Source of the DNA: Gimesia benthica
GTDB taxonomy: Bacteria; Planctomycetota; Planctomycetia; Planctomycetales; Planctomycetaceae
Reading direction: 5' to 3'
Assembly: GCF_009720525.1 (NCBI RefSeq)
Contig: NZ_CP043930.1
Coordinates: 806,001 to 870,000 of the forward strand
Length of the DNA stretch: 64,000 nucleotides
A program made the position numbers and the translations under genes. The notes beneath the pieces were generated by a model that worked only from the letters and a program-made list of their open reading frames with translations, had not been told where the DNA came from and did not search any database. Below are positions 32,930 to 42,383 of this stretch, piece by piece (position 1 is the stretch's first letter; every line of letters begins with the position of its first letter).

Positions 32930-34114
32930 TTAATAAGTGGCGACAGCGTTCAGATACAGCTCTTTGGCCAGTTCCCGCAGCGCCTCATCCGCCTGGACAC
33001 CGCCGATGTTCGTCATCATCACAATCGCGATGTCTTTCTCTTTATCGATCCAGATCTGGGCCAGGTTCTTGCCATTCGAACCGGCATGATAGAGCAGGGG
33101 ATAGGGAGCCCAGTCCACCGTCAGCCAGCCCCAGCCGTGCGCGTACTTTCCATTGGGTGGCGTTCCCGGACGCGCCGGTTTATCCCCTTTGATCGTAAAG
33201 ACAGGAGTGTGAATTTTCTCGACCGTTTCCGGCTTCACAATATTACAGGGGGGCCGCATCCCGTTCCCGGCATTCCAGCCAGCCCAGTTCGCCAGATCCA
33301 GAATCGACAGATGCAGACAGCCCGCAGGCGCGAGGATCAGCGAGTTATCCGCATTCGGTCCCGCCATGTACGCTTTGACTTTACCGTCTTTCTGAATCAC
33401 ATGTCCCAGCGGTGCATCGATTTTGCCCAGGGTCGACTGTGTTCCCAGACCGGCGGTCGTCAGCTGAAATGGCTCAAAAATGCGTTCGACGATCAGCTCG
33501 TCCCAGGCTTTGCCGCTCACGCGTTCAATCATCGCACCGGCGATCGTATACCCGCGGTTATTGTATTTCCATGCAGTGGAAGGCTTTGTTTCCAGGGGCA
33601 GTTTGACCGATTCTTTCAGCAGCCAGTACCGCATATCATTCAGATCGCCATCCACATCGAATGAATCTTTCAGCAGCTGCATCAGATTTTCATCGTCGGC
33701 ACGCATCCCACTGGTATGGGAAAGCAGTTCTTCCAGTGTCACTTTGCCCACGCCGGGCGCCATTGAGTCTTTCAGTTCGGGAAAGACCTCTTCCAGCGTC
33801 GAATCCCACTTGAGCTTCCCTTCTTCGATCATCATCGCAGCAATCGTGGCGGTCATCGCTTTGCCGTCAGAACCCAGGTGAAACTTATCATGAATCGTGA
33901 CTGGAATGTCCGCTCCCATCTTCCGCGTGCCGACCACTCCGAATTCCGTCACGGTGCCTCGCACGACAACCGCTGCAGACAATGCCGGCAGATTCCCGGA
34001 CTTCAAATACGGCTCCAGCTTGTGATTGATATTCTGCGCCTTAACGGGCGTCTGCATAATCAGCAGAGTCGCTGCTACCAGCAGTAATCCCGTCCGGCCA
34101 TGTCCTAATCTCAT
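32930..34114 (-). CDS. Secreted beta-lactamase-fold serine hydrolase
   Basis: 394 residues from ATG 34114 behind GGGAGC, giving a signal peptide (TGLLLVAATLLIMQTPVKA). Active-site motifs of the class C beta-lactamase/esterase family: SxxK as HLGSDGKAMTA (Ser ~82, Lys ~85), the second motif YxN as WKYNNRGYTIAGAMIERVSGKAWDEL, and the third HxG as YHAGSNGKN. Family members hydrolyse esters, peptides or peptidoglycan; lactam resistance should not be assumed. The GKAMTA tail suggests an esterase/peptidase. Exported, acting outside the cytoplasm. Confidence 0.87.
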   Translation of the reverse strand: MRLGHGRTGLLLVAATLLIMQTPVKAQNINHKLEPYLKSGNLPALSAAVVVRGTVTEFGVVGTRKMGADIPVTIHDKFHLGSDGKAMTATIAAMMIEEGKLKWDSTLEEVFPELKDSMAPGVGKVTLEELLSHTSGMRADDENLMQLLKDSFDVDGDLNDMRYWLLKESVKLPLETKPSTAWKYNNRGYTIAGAMIERVSGKAWDELIVERIFEPFQLTTAGLGTQSTLGKIDAPLGHVIQKDGKVKAYMAGPNADNSLILAPAGCLHLSILDLANWAGWNAGNGMRPPCNIVKPETVEKIHTPVFTIKGDKPARPGTPPNGKYAHGWGWLTVDWAPYPLLYHAGSNGKNLAQIWIDKEKDIAIVMMTNIGGVQADEALRELAKELYLNAVATY

Positions 34115-34270
34115 TGTGTGCTCCCGATTCGCGTCTACAAAACTTGTTCCGTCAGTCCAACTCAATCATGCCCGCCTACTCTTTATCGTGCATCGGTGCA
34201 GAGAGCTGTGGAAGCATCGGTTAAAAAATGCAGACATCAGTCAATCAGCATGCGTCGATCCGCCCAGGCT

Positions 34271-35266
34271 TTATAACTGCTCCGCCGCGTCCGCAACCCG
34301 ATAACCCTCATAACCTGTGCCTGCTTCACTCTGCTCCTGCACAAGTCGCTCCGGATTCGTCAAACTCCACATATCAGGACGTTCAAAGGGCGTTGATTTC
34401 AAATGCAGGGCCCGCGTCGCCAGTTGCACACTCATTAAGGCATCCGCCAGATTCGCCGTCACATACAAGATGATTCCCGCCAGATACTTGCCTTCAAAGA
34501 AAGCAGCGATAGTAAATCCGATGATAAACGTAAAACCGAGCAGTTCCATCAATGCCAGGGTGGTGTGCTTCATCACGAAATCGCCCCATGAAGGGAAGAT
34601 GAAGCTCCGCATCCCGACCTCGATCGGCCTCCAGTACTGCGCGCCACAACTGTCACATTCATAGACTCCCGGGGGAATCACATCGAAGCAGTGACCGCAC
34701 ACCTGCTCCCGTGACTGTGAAACCGAAGGCTCAAAGCCCTGCTTTCGGAATGTCTTACAGTTTTCCCAGACGATGAACTGCAACCGCCGCTGATCTTCCG
34801 GCACGATCCCGGAATACTTCAACTTGCGGCCATCTTTCAGATAAAACAGCGTGTCACCAAACAGCGACTGGTCCACCTCTTTGATCTGACTGTAATAGAT
34901 CTGCCAGAACGACTGCTGAGGCACGCCGGTATCGTTGACACGAATGCAATAGATCCGCAGGTTGGTCAACACCAGCACGGCACAGGTTGAGGTTCCAACC
35001 CACAGTGACCCCATCAGAAAGACATCGGAAAGCGTCGACTGGTTACACGGCAAAACGAGTTGCACCTCTTCGCGATCCAGCAGAATTTCTGTCAGCAGAG
35101 GTTCCAGCCGCTTGAGCAGTTTGAATTGATCCTTGATCTTTCCTTTGACAAACCAGCCCTCGATCCGCGGAAACAGCGTTTCCAGTCGATAGGGAATCTC
35201 CGGGGACAATTCGAGATTTAACTCCCACAGCTTGGCGGCCACTTCATCATGGGTCAGGTTCTGCAT
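34271..35266 (-). CDS. Zinc-ribbon membrane protein, tandem paralogue 1
   Basis: 331 residues from ATG behind AAGGA. The N-terminal ~170 residues are a cytoplasmic domain with alternating strands resembling a bacterial PH-like/YcxB fold (VGTSTCAVLVLTNLRIYCIRV...YYSQIKEVDQSLFGDTLFYLKDGRKLKYSG). A zinc ribbon follows: CGHCFDVIPPGVYECDSCGAQYW (~195-217; two CxxC pairs). Two to three membrane helices (~240-300) and a soluble C-terminus complete it. The next gene is a full paralogue. The layout, PH-like domain plus zinc ribbon plus helices, is widespread in planctomycetes without known role. Confidence 0.65.
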   Translation of the reverse strand: MQNLTHDEVAAKLWELNLELSPEIPYRLETLFPRIEGWFVKGKIKDQFKLLKRLEPLLTEILLDREEVQLVLPCNQSTLSDVFLMGSLWVGTSTCAVLVLTNLRIYCIRVNDTGVPQQSFWQIYYSQIKEVDQSLFGDTLFYLKDGRKLKYSGIVPEDQRRLQFIVWENCKTFRKQGFEPSVSQSREQVCGHCFDVIPPGVYECDSCGAQYWRPIEVGMRSFIFPSWGDFVMKHTTLALMELLGFTFIIGFTIAAFFEGKYLAGIILYVTANLADALMSVQLATRALHLKSTPFERPDMWSLTNPERLVQEQSEAGTGYEGYRVADAAEQL

Positions 35267-35382
35267 GGCTCATCCTTCCTTAACTCGAGCATCAAAGAAG
35301 ATGAACTTATTTTACCTGAAGATCGAAAGCGGTTCTAAGAAAATCTGGCCGACTCATCAGGAATTCATGATCCGGCAAAATG

Positions 35383-36240
35383 TCAATTGACAGCCTGTTT
35401 CTCGAGCGGGATCTCTTTCAGCAACAGCCCCCGCTTAGCCTGCTTATACATCCAATCTCCACAGCTCGCGTTTGTCAGCACGAAAGTAAAGATTGCAAAC
35501 ATCGTATTTCCCTTTGCCTGCCAAAACACAACAAAGAATAGCAGAAACAGATAGATCAGTACTTCTCTGATGGCAACACGAGTTCGCCGCATCGCAAAAA
35601 TCCCAATTGGAAGCCAGATAAAACTGCGAATTGCCAGATCAAAAGGCATCCAGAAGGTCGCTCCACAGGCTTCACATTCGTAAGTCTCTTTCGGCAACGT
35701 GGCGAAGCAGTTGGAACACAGATTTTCCCGCGACTGCGAGACAGGCGGATCCAGGCCTTCTTCCTCAATCTTCTTGGCTGCTTCCGAGTAGATGGGCTGG
35801 AAGTTCTGGCGATCCTGCCAGGGAAAATAATTGAACTTCAGCTTGCTGCCATCTTTCAGCAAGATTTTGTACTGTTCCATAAACACCGGCTGCAGTTCCG
35901 AAATCTGGCTGTAATAGATCGCCCAGTAAGGCTGCCAGGGAACCTGCTTCCGGTCAGTCGAAAACAGCAGCATCCGCAGATTGGTGAGTACGACAATTGT
36001 TTTCTGAAAACGTAGTTCCCCCAGGCAGACAAACAGAACCTGCTCCCGTTCGAATAACGCTTTCAACAGAACCGGTTCACACGCTTTGACGAGGGGATAC
36101 TTCTGACTGATTGCCTGCTCGAGACTCATCGAGTCTGTGCGAGAAAAAACTGTTCCCAGTCGGTAATGTATCTCAGGCGACAGCGCCAGATTCAGCTCTG
36201 CCAGCTTTTCGGTAATCGGTTCAGCAGCCACCTCGGTCAT
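35383..36240 (-). CDS. Zinc-ribbon membrane protein, tandem paralogue 2
   Basis: 285 residues, ATG behind GGGAG. Parallel to the gene at 34271: start KLAELNLALSPEIHYRLGTVFSR (compare KLWELNLELSPEIPYRLETLFPR), KTIVVLTNLRMLLFS, YYSQISELQPVFM...LLKDGSKLKFNYF, the zinc ribbon CSNCFATLPKETYECEACGATFW, and membrane helices ~205-250. The copies share about a third of residues, so the duplication is old, and this copy has a shorter C-terminus. The two are on one strand, 116 bases apart. Confidence 0.65.
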   Translation of the reverse strand: MTEVAAEPITEKLAELNLALSPEIHYRLGTVFSRTDSMSLEQAISQKYPLVKACEPVLLKALFEREQVLFVCLGELRFQKTIVVLTNLRMLLFSTDRKQVPWQPYWAIYYSQISELQPVFMEQYKILLKDGSKLKFNYFPWQDRQNFQPIYSEAAKKIEEEGLDPPVSQSRENLCSNCFATLPKETYECEACGATFWMPFDLAIRSFIWLPIGIFAMRRTRVAIREVLIYLFLLFFVVFWQAKGNTMFAIFTFVLTNASCGDWMYKQAKRGLLLKEIPLEKQAVN

Positions 36241-36282
36241 CGTCTGTCTCCCGACAGGGCAGGGGATCGATCTAAACGAAAC

Positions 36283-36828
36283 TCACAAGCGTCCCTTCCA
36301 GGCTTCCACATCCAGGACTTCACTCAGCAGCATCTGTTGTGCACACAGGATCGACCGCTGCAACTCTTCCGCGGTCACTTCACCGGCACTGTTCGACAGC
36401 GGCAGTGTTCCCGTGGCGTCATTCAGGAATTCGACGGTGAACCCGCGATGCACGGCTTCGCGGGCCGTCGTGTCACAGCACATATGCGTCATATAACCGG
36501 CGATGGTCACGGTATCGATATCGCGTTCCCGCAGCCACGCTTCCAGTTGCGTCCCCGTAAAGCTGCCCGGCATTGTTTTCTCCAGCAGCAGATCGTGTGG
36601 ACGACAGGCGACTTCGGGATGCAGTTCCCAGCCGGGAGTCCCTTTCTGAAAGAACGGCTTCTCCGGATCTTCAAAATGATGTTGCACCACAACCACAGGC
36701 ACTTTCTGTTCCGCAGCGGCATCCATCGCCTCCAGAATCCGTTCCAGGTGCCCCGCCGGATGCGTGATCGGCAGTGCCCCCGTGAAATACTCATTCTGCA
36801 CATCAATCACCAGCAATGCCCGACTCAT
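36283..36828 (-). CDS. Isochorismatase/nicotinamidase-like cysteine hydrolase
   Basis: 181 residues, starting [19 protein letters not shown] after AAGGAGCG. The catalytic triad of the family: Asp ~9 in VIDVQNEYF, Lys ~84 in LEKTMPGSF, and Cys ~117 in [15 protein letters not shown]. The [23 protein letters not shown] segment matches the small-amidase branch. Candidates are nicotinamide, isochorismate, or a related amide; the zinc ligands that mark nicotinamidase (Asp-x-His-x-x-x-His around residue 50) are partly present as QHHFED. Cytoplasmic. Substrate cannot be set from sequence alone. Confidence 0.85.
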   Translation of the reverse strand: MSRALLVIDVQNEYFTGALPITHPAGHLERILEAMDAAAEQKVPVVVVQHHFEDPEKPFFQKGTPGWELHPEVACRPHDLLLEKTMPGSFTGTQLEAWLRERDIDTVTIAGYMTHMCCDTTAREAVHRGFTVEFLNDATGTLPLSNSAGEVTAEELQRSILCAQQMLLSEVLDVEAWKGRL

Positions 36829-36955
36829 GGAACGCTCCTTAAAACGATATTTCAATTAGTAAGAGCCTGTATCATTTCAGACATACGACGCATCGGCAAG
36901 CAAAGAACATGCGTGTGTCTTTCCTGCCTCTGTCCTTTCCTGGTCACCCACGGTT

Positions 36956-37798
36956 TTAAGTCGCATCCATGTCGGCCAGTTTTCGAGGCTGGGGAACCAC
37001 GCCCGCGCACACCTCGGCAATCCGCTGCTGCAGATTCACATTGATCGGATCATCGGGCGCGCCGTTCACTGCAATCTCAATCACCTCGGCTGCTTCTTCG
37101 AGTTCGCCGCCGATCAACAAAGCCAGCGCCAGATTCGCCACCAGCCCCATATCGTCCGGCTTGAGTTCTCTCGCATGCCGTGCCGCTGAGATCGCCTGTG
37201 CCGCCCGTCCCAGTTTCAGGCACTCGTACATATATTCTCGCGCGGTGTCAGCATTCTCGCTTTTCAACCGATACGCGTGCCCGAATGCATCGCAGGCCAC
37301 CTCCGTATTGTCCAGCGCCTGTTCTGCCTTGCCAATGATCCACCACGCCGATCCATTACCGGGATTGATATCCAGCACCCACTTGAGCAGTTCGATACCC
37401 CGTTTCAGTTCTTCCTGTGCTGTTTCCGTATCCGCAGGTTGCGTCTCGCGACCCACAATCTGCATGTAAGGATTGATCAGATCCAGGCCCGCCCGATACA
37501 GGCGATCGTGTTCCTGGGAAGCGGGCGTCTCTCCAACTCCCGAAACATCCATAATTACCTGGATATCACAGCCGGTCAGGGCCAGATTCTTGTGCTGTGC
37601 CTCATCGTTGGGATCAAGCTTACGAAAGGTGGCACCACCTCCCTGCAGAGAAACAATACGCCCCCCCAGGTTGACCAGGCCATTCACCACTTCCATGCCG
37701 ATCGACTGCAGTCCCTCTTCGGGATCAACCCGCACCCCGATACGAAACTCGCGCAGATCTGACTCACCCTGTTCCTGATTCTCATCCTCAACAGACAT
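36956..37798 (-). CDS. Tetratricopeptide repeat protein
   Basis: 280 residues. N-terminal ~130 residues are a globular lead (LREFRIGVRVDPEEGLQSIGMEVVNGLVNLGGRIVSLQGGG...CDIQVIMDVSG). From ~130 three TPR motifs are visible: AQEELKRGIELLKWVLDINPGNGSAWWIIGKAEQAL, VACDAFGHAYRLKSENADTAREYMYECLKLGRAAQAISAARHARELKPDDMGL, and VANLALALLIGGELEEAAEVIEIAVNGAPDDPINVNLQQRI. No signal peptide. It could mediate protein contacts; target unknown. Confidence 0.75.
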   Translation of the reverse strand: MSVEDENQEQGESDLREFRIGVRVDPEEGLQSIGMEVVNGLVNLGGRIVSLQGGGATFRKLDPNDEAQHKNLALTGCDIQVIMDVSGVGETPASQEHDRLYRAGLDLINPYMQIVGRETQPADTETAQEELKRGIELLKWVLDINPGNGSAWWIIGKAEQALDNTEVACDAFGHAYRLKSENADTAREYMYECLKLGRAAQAISAARHARELKPDDMGLVANLALALLIGGELEEAAEVIEIAVNGAPDDPINVNLQQRIAEVCAGVVPQPRKLADMDAT

Positions 37799-38254
37799 CC
37801 GTACTCACATCCTTTCATAGTATTTTCAGACTTCGTGTCTTTTTTAACTCATGATAGTCGAATCAGGCGGTCATTACTATCAACGAATTCCCGATCCTCC
37901 AGAGAAGAACTTTCCTTTTCTCTGGAGGGAATCGACCAGCAGGATGAAAGGCATCAGCACAGGTGCGAGCATAAGCATAAATGACATGGAGATCCATTTG
38001 CGATATTTCAACAGACGATGGCGTCTTTGTAAATCACTGAGAACTGATCTGTGTCATCTTCGCAGAAATTTTGACCAGTTGCGGTGCACCATTGTGAAAA
38101 GAAAAATCCCTGTTGCATTTCACAATGGTGCCAACACAAGGATCAAGGAACATATCAGGCCACCACTAATTTCGTGTATTTCGTGGTAGGAACCGGAGAC
38201 TGTGCTCTCCAGAATTCACCACAGAATGCGATGCGTCCAGCATCTCTGTCACGA
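37799..38254. other. Gene-free stretch with a short dispersed repeat
   Basis: 456 bases. Ends with TTTCGTGTATTTCGTGGTA (38168-38186), which also occurs, interrupted, as TTTCGTGTATTTCG...TTTCGTGGTAA at 41341-41368. Both copies lie 20-70 bases beyond the 3' end of a minus-strand gene. The rest has no protein-like frame or clear hairpin. Confidence 0.4.
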
Positions 38255-39132
38255 TCACAGTTTCGCTGCTTTCGCAGACCCGAAGCATTCCGTGAACGCA
38301 CCATAGATCGGCTGTCCTTCCGCACGATCCAGTACCGAGAACCTTACCAGTTCAAACCGTCCGTGGTAGGGACCGCCGGGCTTGAGGAACTCCGCAAAAC
38401 TCGCAGCGACCATCTCGGGGCAGTTGCGGAACACACCACAGCCCCAGGCCCCCAGAACCAGGGTAGAACAGCCTTTGCTGGCGAACAATGCGAGCACCTT
38501 ATCCATCCGTGCCTGCAGGGTTCCGGGAATCTCCGCGACCATCAACGGACGATTTTTCTGAATCGCTCCCGCATTCGGTGCCGGACTCGTCAGAAAGTCC
38601 ACCTGGTAACTCGCGTCCAGAAACACCCCCGCATCGTCCCGAAAGACAGGACAGTCGGGCGAGTAAATCATCCGGTCCGAATAAAACGCATCTTTCTGGT
38701 TCCGATGAGCCTCGTAGTATTCGCTGTGAAACCGGGTCAGTGAGCCATACAGGGCGGAACTCCGGGCCAGGCTCTCTTCCTGCGCCTGGCTCCCTCCCAG
38801 AAAACCACCGCCCGGATTCTTCGCGGACGCAAAATTCAATACACCGATCCGGCCTGCATTGCCTCTCAATGCCAGCGCATGCGCGCCTTCCAGGGTCGTC
38901 TCATTCTCCAGCTCAAACCGGGTCTCAGTATAAGGGCAGGGGCAGATACCACTTCTTCCCGCAACCGCTCCAGTTCCCCGGAAGCAAAATATTCAGAAGC
39001 CGCGTTACAGGCCTCCATCGCCTCGGCGATCGATACCGATTCACCCTGCGGATTCACATACCGTCCTACATCCATCACCTGCAATGTCGTCTTCGCCAGA
39101 TTGGCACGTCCAGTTCGACTACTCATAGTCAC
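38255..39132 (-). pseudogene. TIGR02452 (PARG-like, DUF2263) protein, frameshifted
   Basis: Two frames together form one TIGR02452 protein. The first (from ATG 39132) covers RTGRANLAKTTLQVMDVGRYVNPQGESV up to VVSAPALI. The second, in phase from about 38934, reads TETRFELENETTLEGAHALALRGNAGR and then IGVLNFASAKNPGGGFLGGSQAQEESLARSSALY, the PARG-like catalytic GGG loop, YSPDCPVFRDDAGVFLD, FLTSPAPNAGA, and LVLGAWGCGVFRNCPEMVA. The frame change is one missing base near GGGG 38939-38942. Members bind or cleave ADP-ribose polymers; the catalytic loop is intact, so a single base decides whether it works. A sequencing slip is a real possibility. Confidence 0.85.
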
Positions 39133-39383
39133 AACCCTTTCTCATTATTGTTTTCATTCTTTTATTCGTCACTCCCACCTTACCTTAGTGTATATTATAC
39201 GACAAGGCATTCTCCAACAGGTTCACACCTTTTTAACCAAAAGACATTTCGTGTCGTTTCTGTTCGTGGGCTAAGTAAAAATATTCGCACAATTTCATGG
39301 TCTCCTGCCACAGACTTTCATTCCCGTAGAAATTCTGGTTAGAATGAGAGAGCTCATACACACTCCAGCACAGGATCAACATC

Positions 39384-40952
39384 ATGCCTCGCACCGCCCG
39401 CCTCGTCTTCCTCGTCTGTATCACTCTGAGTCTGCTCACCACGGCCGCCAGTTTCGCAGCAGAGCCCATCAACATCGGCTCCCGGCTTGAACTGCTCGTC
39501 GACGACACCCTGATCGACTCCCGCAGCGAAGACGCCCGTTTCGAACTGCATCATCCCACACCCCGCGAAGTCGTCTTCACTTACGACAAACCCTGGGAGG
39601 GAAGTGGCTGCGGTTATCAGAGCATTTTCAAGGATGGCGACAAATACCGCATGTACTACAAAGCCTGGCACCTCAACGTTCAGGAGAAGAAATTCGGTCC
39701 CGCCAACAGTAACTTCACCTGTTACGCAGAGAGCGACGACGGCATTCACTGGAAACGCCCCGATCTGGGACTCTTTTCCTTCCCACCGGGCAGCGGCAAT
39801 AAGGATAACAACATCGTCATCGGCAAAGCTCACCGCGACTGGATGAAGTCCGCCAAGCCCGATCCCGTGCACCCCGCCGTCTTCAAAGACGAAAACCCCG
39901 CCTGTCCCCCCGATGCAAAATATAAAGCCATCCTCCGCTCCCGTGGACCGCACGGACTGCTGGCCCTCAAATCGCCCGACGGCATTCACTGGTCGCTGAT
40001 GTCGGATAAGCCGGTCATCACCAAGGGGGCCTTTGATTCCGAGAACCTCGCCTTCTGGGACCCGGCCACAAAACAATACCGGGCCTACTGGCGTTACTTC
40101 ACCAAGGGCACCACCAATGAAAAGAACTGGAAACCCTCCGGTCTCCGCGATATCCGCACCGCCACATCAGACGACTTCATCCACTGGAGCGAACCCCAGG
40201 ACCTGAAATACGGCGACGCGCCTCCCGAGCAGCTCTACACCAACCAGATCAAACCCTACTACCGCGCACCACACATCCTCGTCGGCTTTCCCACCCGCTA
40301 TGTGGAACGGGGCTGGTCGAAATCGATGGAACAACTGCCCGAATATAAACACCGCAAAATGCGCTCTTCCATCTCCAACCGTTACGGTATGGCGATCACC
40401 GAAGGCCTGTTCATGACCAGCCGTGACGGCGTCAATTTCAAACGCTGGCCCGAAGCCTTCCTGCGTCCCGGCATCGAACGTAAAGACACCTGGAACTACG
40501 GGCATCAGTACATCGCCTGGCAGCTGGTCGAAACCAGGTCCGACATTGAAGGCGCCCCCGATGAACTCTCCCTCTACGCCACCGAAGGTTACTGGACCGG
40601 CGAGGGCAGCAAGCTCCGCCGCTACACCATGCGGATCGACGGCTTCGTCTCCCTCAACGCCCCACTTAAAGGGGGAGAGATCACCACCAAACCAATCACC
40701 TTCACAGGCAAAGAGCTCAAGCTCAACTTCTCCACCTCCGCCGCCGGCGGCATCACGGTCGAACTCCAGACCCCCGCAGGCAAACCAATCGAGGGTTTCA
40801 CAGCAGCCGACTGCATCGAACTCTTCGGCGACACCATTGCCCGCCCGGTCAGCTGGAAAAAAGGAAACGACGTCAGCAGCCTCGCCGGCAAACCCGTAAG
40901 ATTAAAAATCAAACTCAAAGACGCGGATCTGTATTCGTTCAAGTTTGAATAG
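39384..40952 (+). CDS. Secreted five-bladed propeller, GH32/43-like
   Basis: 522 residues. Signal peptide (ARLVFLVCITLSLLTTAASFA) with a clean AxA-type end at ~27. A propeller of 5 blades is suggested by repeated strands ending in D-G-I-H-W or D-x-x-H-W: CYAESDDGIHWKRP, LLALKSPDGIHWSLM, TATSDDFIHWSEP, and MTSRDGVNFKRWPE. The opening LELLVDDTLIDSR and GYQSIFKDGDKYRMYYKAWH are typical of a planctomycete family of glycosidase-like exoenzymes. A C-terminal beta-sandwich (~430-522) may bind sugar. Catalytic acids could not be placed with certainty. Confidence 0.7.
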   Translation: MPRTARLVFLVCITLSLLTTAASFAAEPINIGSRLELLVDDTLIDSRSEDARFELHHPTPREVVFTYDKPWEGSGCGYQSIFKDGDKYRMYYKAWHLNVQEKKFGPANSNFTCYAESDDGIHWKRPDLGLFSFPPGSGNKDNNIVIGKAHRDWMKSAKPDPVHPAVFKDENPACPPDAKYKAILRSRGPHGLLALKSPDGIHWSLMSDKPVITKGAFDSENLAFWDPATKQYRAYWRYFTKGTTNEKNWKPSGLRDIRTATSDDFIHWSEPQDLKYGDAPPEQLYTNQIKPYYRAPHILVGFPTRYVERGWSKSMEQLPEYKHRKMRSSISNRYGMAITEGLFMTSRDGVNFKRWPEAFLRPGIERKDTWNYGHQYIAWQLVETRSDIEGAPDELSLYATEGYWTGEGSKLRRYTMRIDGFVSLNAPLKGGEITTKPITFTGKELKLNFSTSAAGGITVELQTPAGKPIEGFTAADCIELFGDTIARPVSWKKGNDVSSLAGKPVRLKIKLKDADLYSFKFE

Positions 40953-40970
40953 CATTTTGAGGTGAGAGCA

Positions 40971-41013
40971 GGGTAGCCCCGAATGTAATTCGGGGTTGTC
41001 GCAGACAACAGGA
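40971..41013 (+). repeat. REP-like two-hairpin element, copy 1
   Basis: CCCCGAAT-GTA-ATTCGGGG (40977-40995) and TTGTC-GCA-GACAA (40996-41008), followed by CAGGA. Located 18 bases after the stop of the propeller gene. The second stem has T-A where most other copies have C-G, a compensatory change that keeps pairing. Confidence 0.8.
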
Positions 41014-41030
41014 AACTGGCAGAGAACTCA

Positions 41031-41285
41031 ATGAAGACAGAACCTCTCACCAAAATCAGAGTTCTGTTTGCTTACTACTTTGAGCCCAGAGATGATCTGA
41101 TCATGGCCGGAGAACTGTTACAGGGGTTTGGCGCCCATCCCGGCATGAAACTGAAACTCAAAGAGGGAGAGGGAAGCTGGCGCGTAACAGGAATCTGCCA
41201 CCTTCCTCCGGAAGTAATAATGGCTGAACCACACCGTATTGGTCTGGGCCTGCACAACTCCGACAACCCACAGCAATCCCTTTAA
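41031..41285 (+). CDS. Small hypothetical protein
   Basis: 84 residues: KTEPLTKIRVLFAYYFEPRDDLIMAGELLQGFGAHPGMKLKLKEGEGSWRVTGICHLPPEVIMAEPH. Composition is protein-like, with an alpha/beta feel, but the Shine-Dalgarno is weak and the start lies right after a REP-like element, so the true start and even expression are uncertain. No family recognised. Confidence 0.4.
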   Translation: MKTEPLTKIRVLFAYYFEPRDDLIMAGELLQGFGAHPGMKLKLKEGEGSWRVTGICHLPPEVIMAEPHRIGLGLHNSDNPQQSL

Positions 41286-41390
41286 GCAGGCCAGCACCTG
41301 ATCGAAGTTCGGGATTAAATACTACCCGTCAGTATCTCATTTTCGTGTATTTCGGGCCTTTCGTGGTAACAAAATTTCGTCCCGTCCTGG

Positions 41391-42383
41391 TCAACCACCA
41401 CGCTTCCACCGCTGCCGCGCCGCATCCAGCAGCACTGCCACGATAATCACCGCCCCGGTGATCACCCGCTTAAGAGGATCGGTCGCCCCAATCTGTGCCA
41501 GCCCTGTCTGCAGCACCGCGATGATCAGCACACCGAAGAACGTATTAATCACCGAACCCCGGCCGCCCATCAGACTCGTCCCGCCAATCACGCAAGCCGC
41601 AATCGCTGAGAGCTCCAGTCCCACCGCGGCGTTCGGATCCGCCGTTGAGAGTCGCGAAGTCTGCATCACACCCGCCAGGCCACACAACAGACCACTGATC
41701 GCAAACACCACGATCGAGCAGGGGGCCGTCCGAATCCCCGACATCCGCACCGCCTCCGCATTCGTTCCGATCGCCACACAATAGCGACCAAAGACTGTCC
41801 GCGTCAGCAGATATTGTCCCACCGCCACAATCACCAGTGCCAGCAGAAACGCGGGCGAGAACAGCAGCCCCTTCACAGGCACACCGATCCATTCAATCGA
41901 CGAGCCGATGTACTTCGTCTGCGAATCGGTCAGCAGGTACGCACCGCCACGTGCCATCTCCAGCATACCCAGCGTCACGATAAACGAAGGAATCCCCGCC
42001 TTCACACTGATTACACCATTCAGCATCCCGCACAGCGCACCGGTCCCCAGGCAGACAGGTACCGCCGCCCACAATGGCCAGCCCCAGTCGACCATGCACA
42101 CGCCCAGCACTGCCGACGAGAGCGCCAGCAGCGAACCGACCGACAAATCGATCCCGCCAATAATCAATACCAGCGTCATCCCCACCGAAATCACCAGCAG
42201 GTCCGGAATGTTATTCGCCACCGTAGCCAGCGTCTGCCGCGTCAGAAAGTGATCGCTCATCTGGTGGAAAATCAATACCAGCAGCACCAGCACTCCCAGG
42301 AGGCCCGCATATTGAAACAGTGAATACGTCAGCCCGCCGTGCGACGATTGGTTTTCCGGGAGTGGAGCAGGGGAGTCAGTCAT
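41391..42383 (-). CDS. rbsC: Ribose-type ABC transporter permease
   Basis: 330 residues. Start ATG overlaps the last base of the ATPase stop (TGATG). About nine membrane helices of the BPD_transp_2 family, with the conserved cytoplasmic signature GIDLSVGSLLALSSAVLG and LNGVISVKAGIPSFIVTLGMLEMARGGAYLLT, and GRYCVAIGTNAEAVRMSGI for contact with the ATPase. It should form the channel of the ribose importer with the ATPase and binding protein encoded just upstream. Last gene of the six-gene operon. Confidence 0.92.
   Translation of the reverse strand: MTDSPAPLPENQSSHGGLTYSLFQYAGLLGVLVLLVLIFHQMSDHFLTRQTLATVANNIPDLLVISVGMTLVLIIGGIDLSVGSLLALSSAVLGVCMVDWGWPLWAAVPVCLGTGALCGMLNGVISVKAGIPSFIVTLGMLEMARGGAYLLTDSQTKYIGSSIEWIGVPVKGLLFSPAFLLALVIVAVGQYLLTRTVFGRYCVAIGTNAEAVRMSGIRTAPCSIVVFAISGLLCGLAGVMQTSRLSTADPNAAVGLELSAIAACVIGGTSLMGGRGSVINTFFGVLIIAVLQTGLAQIGATDPLKRVITGAVIIVAVLLDAARQRWKRGG

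Noticed and set aside
39384..40952. Calling the propeller gene a true sialidase
   Set aside because: It lacks Asp boxes of the S-x-D-x-G-x-T-W kind, unlike the gene at 11924.
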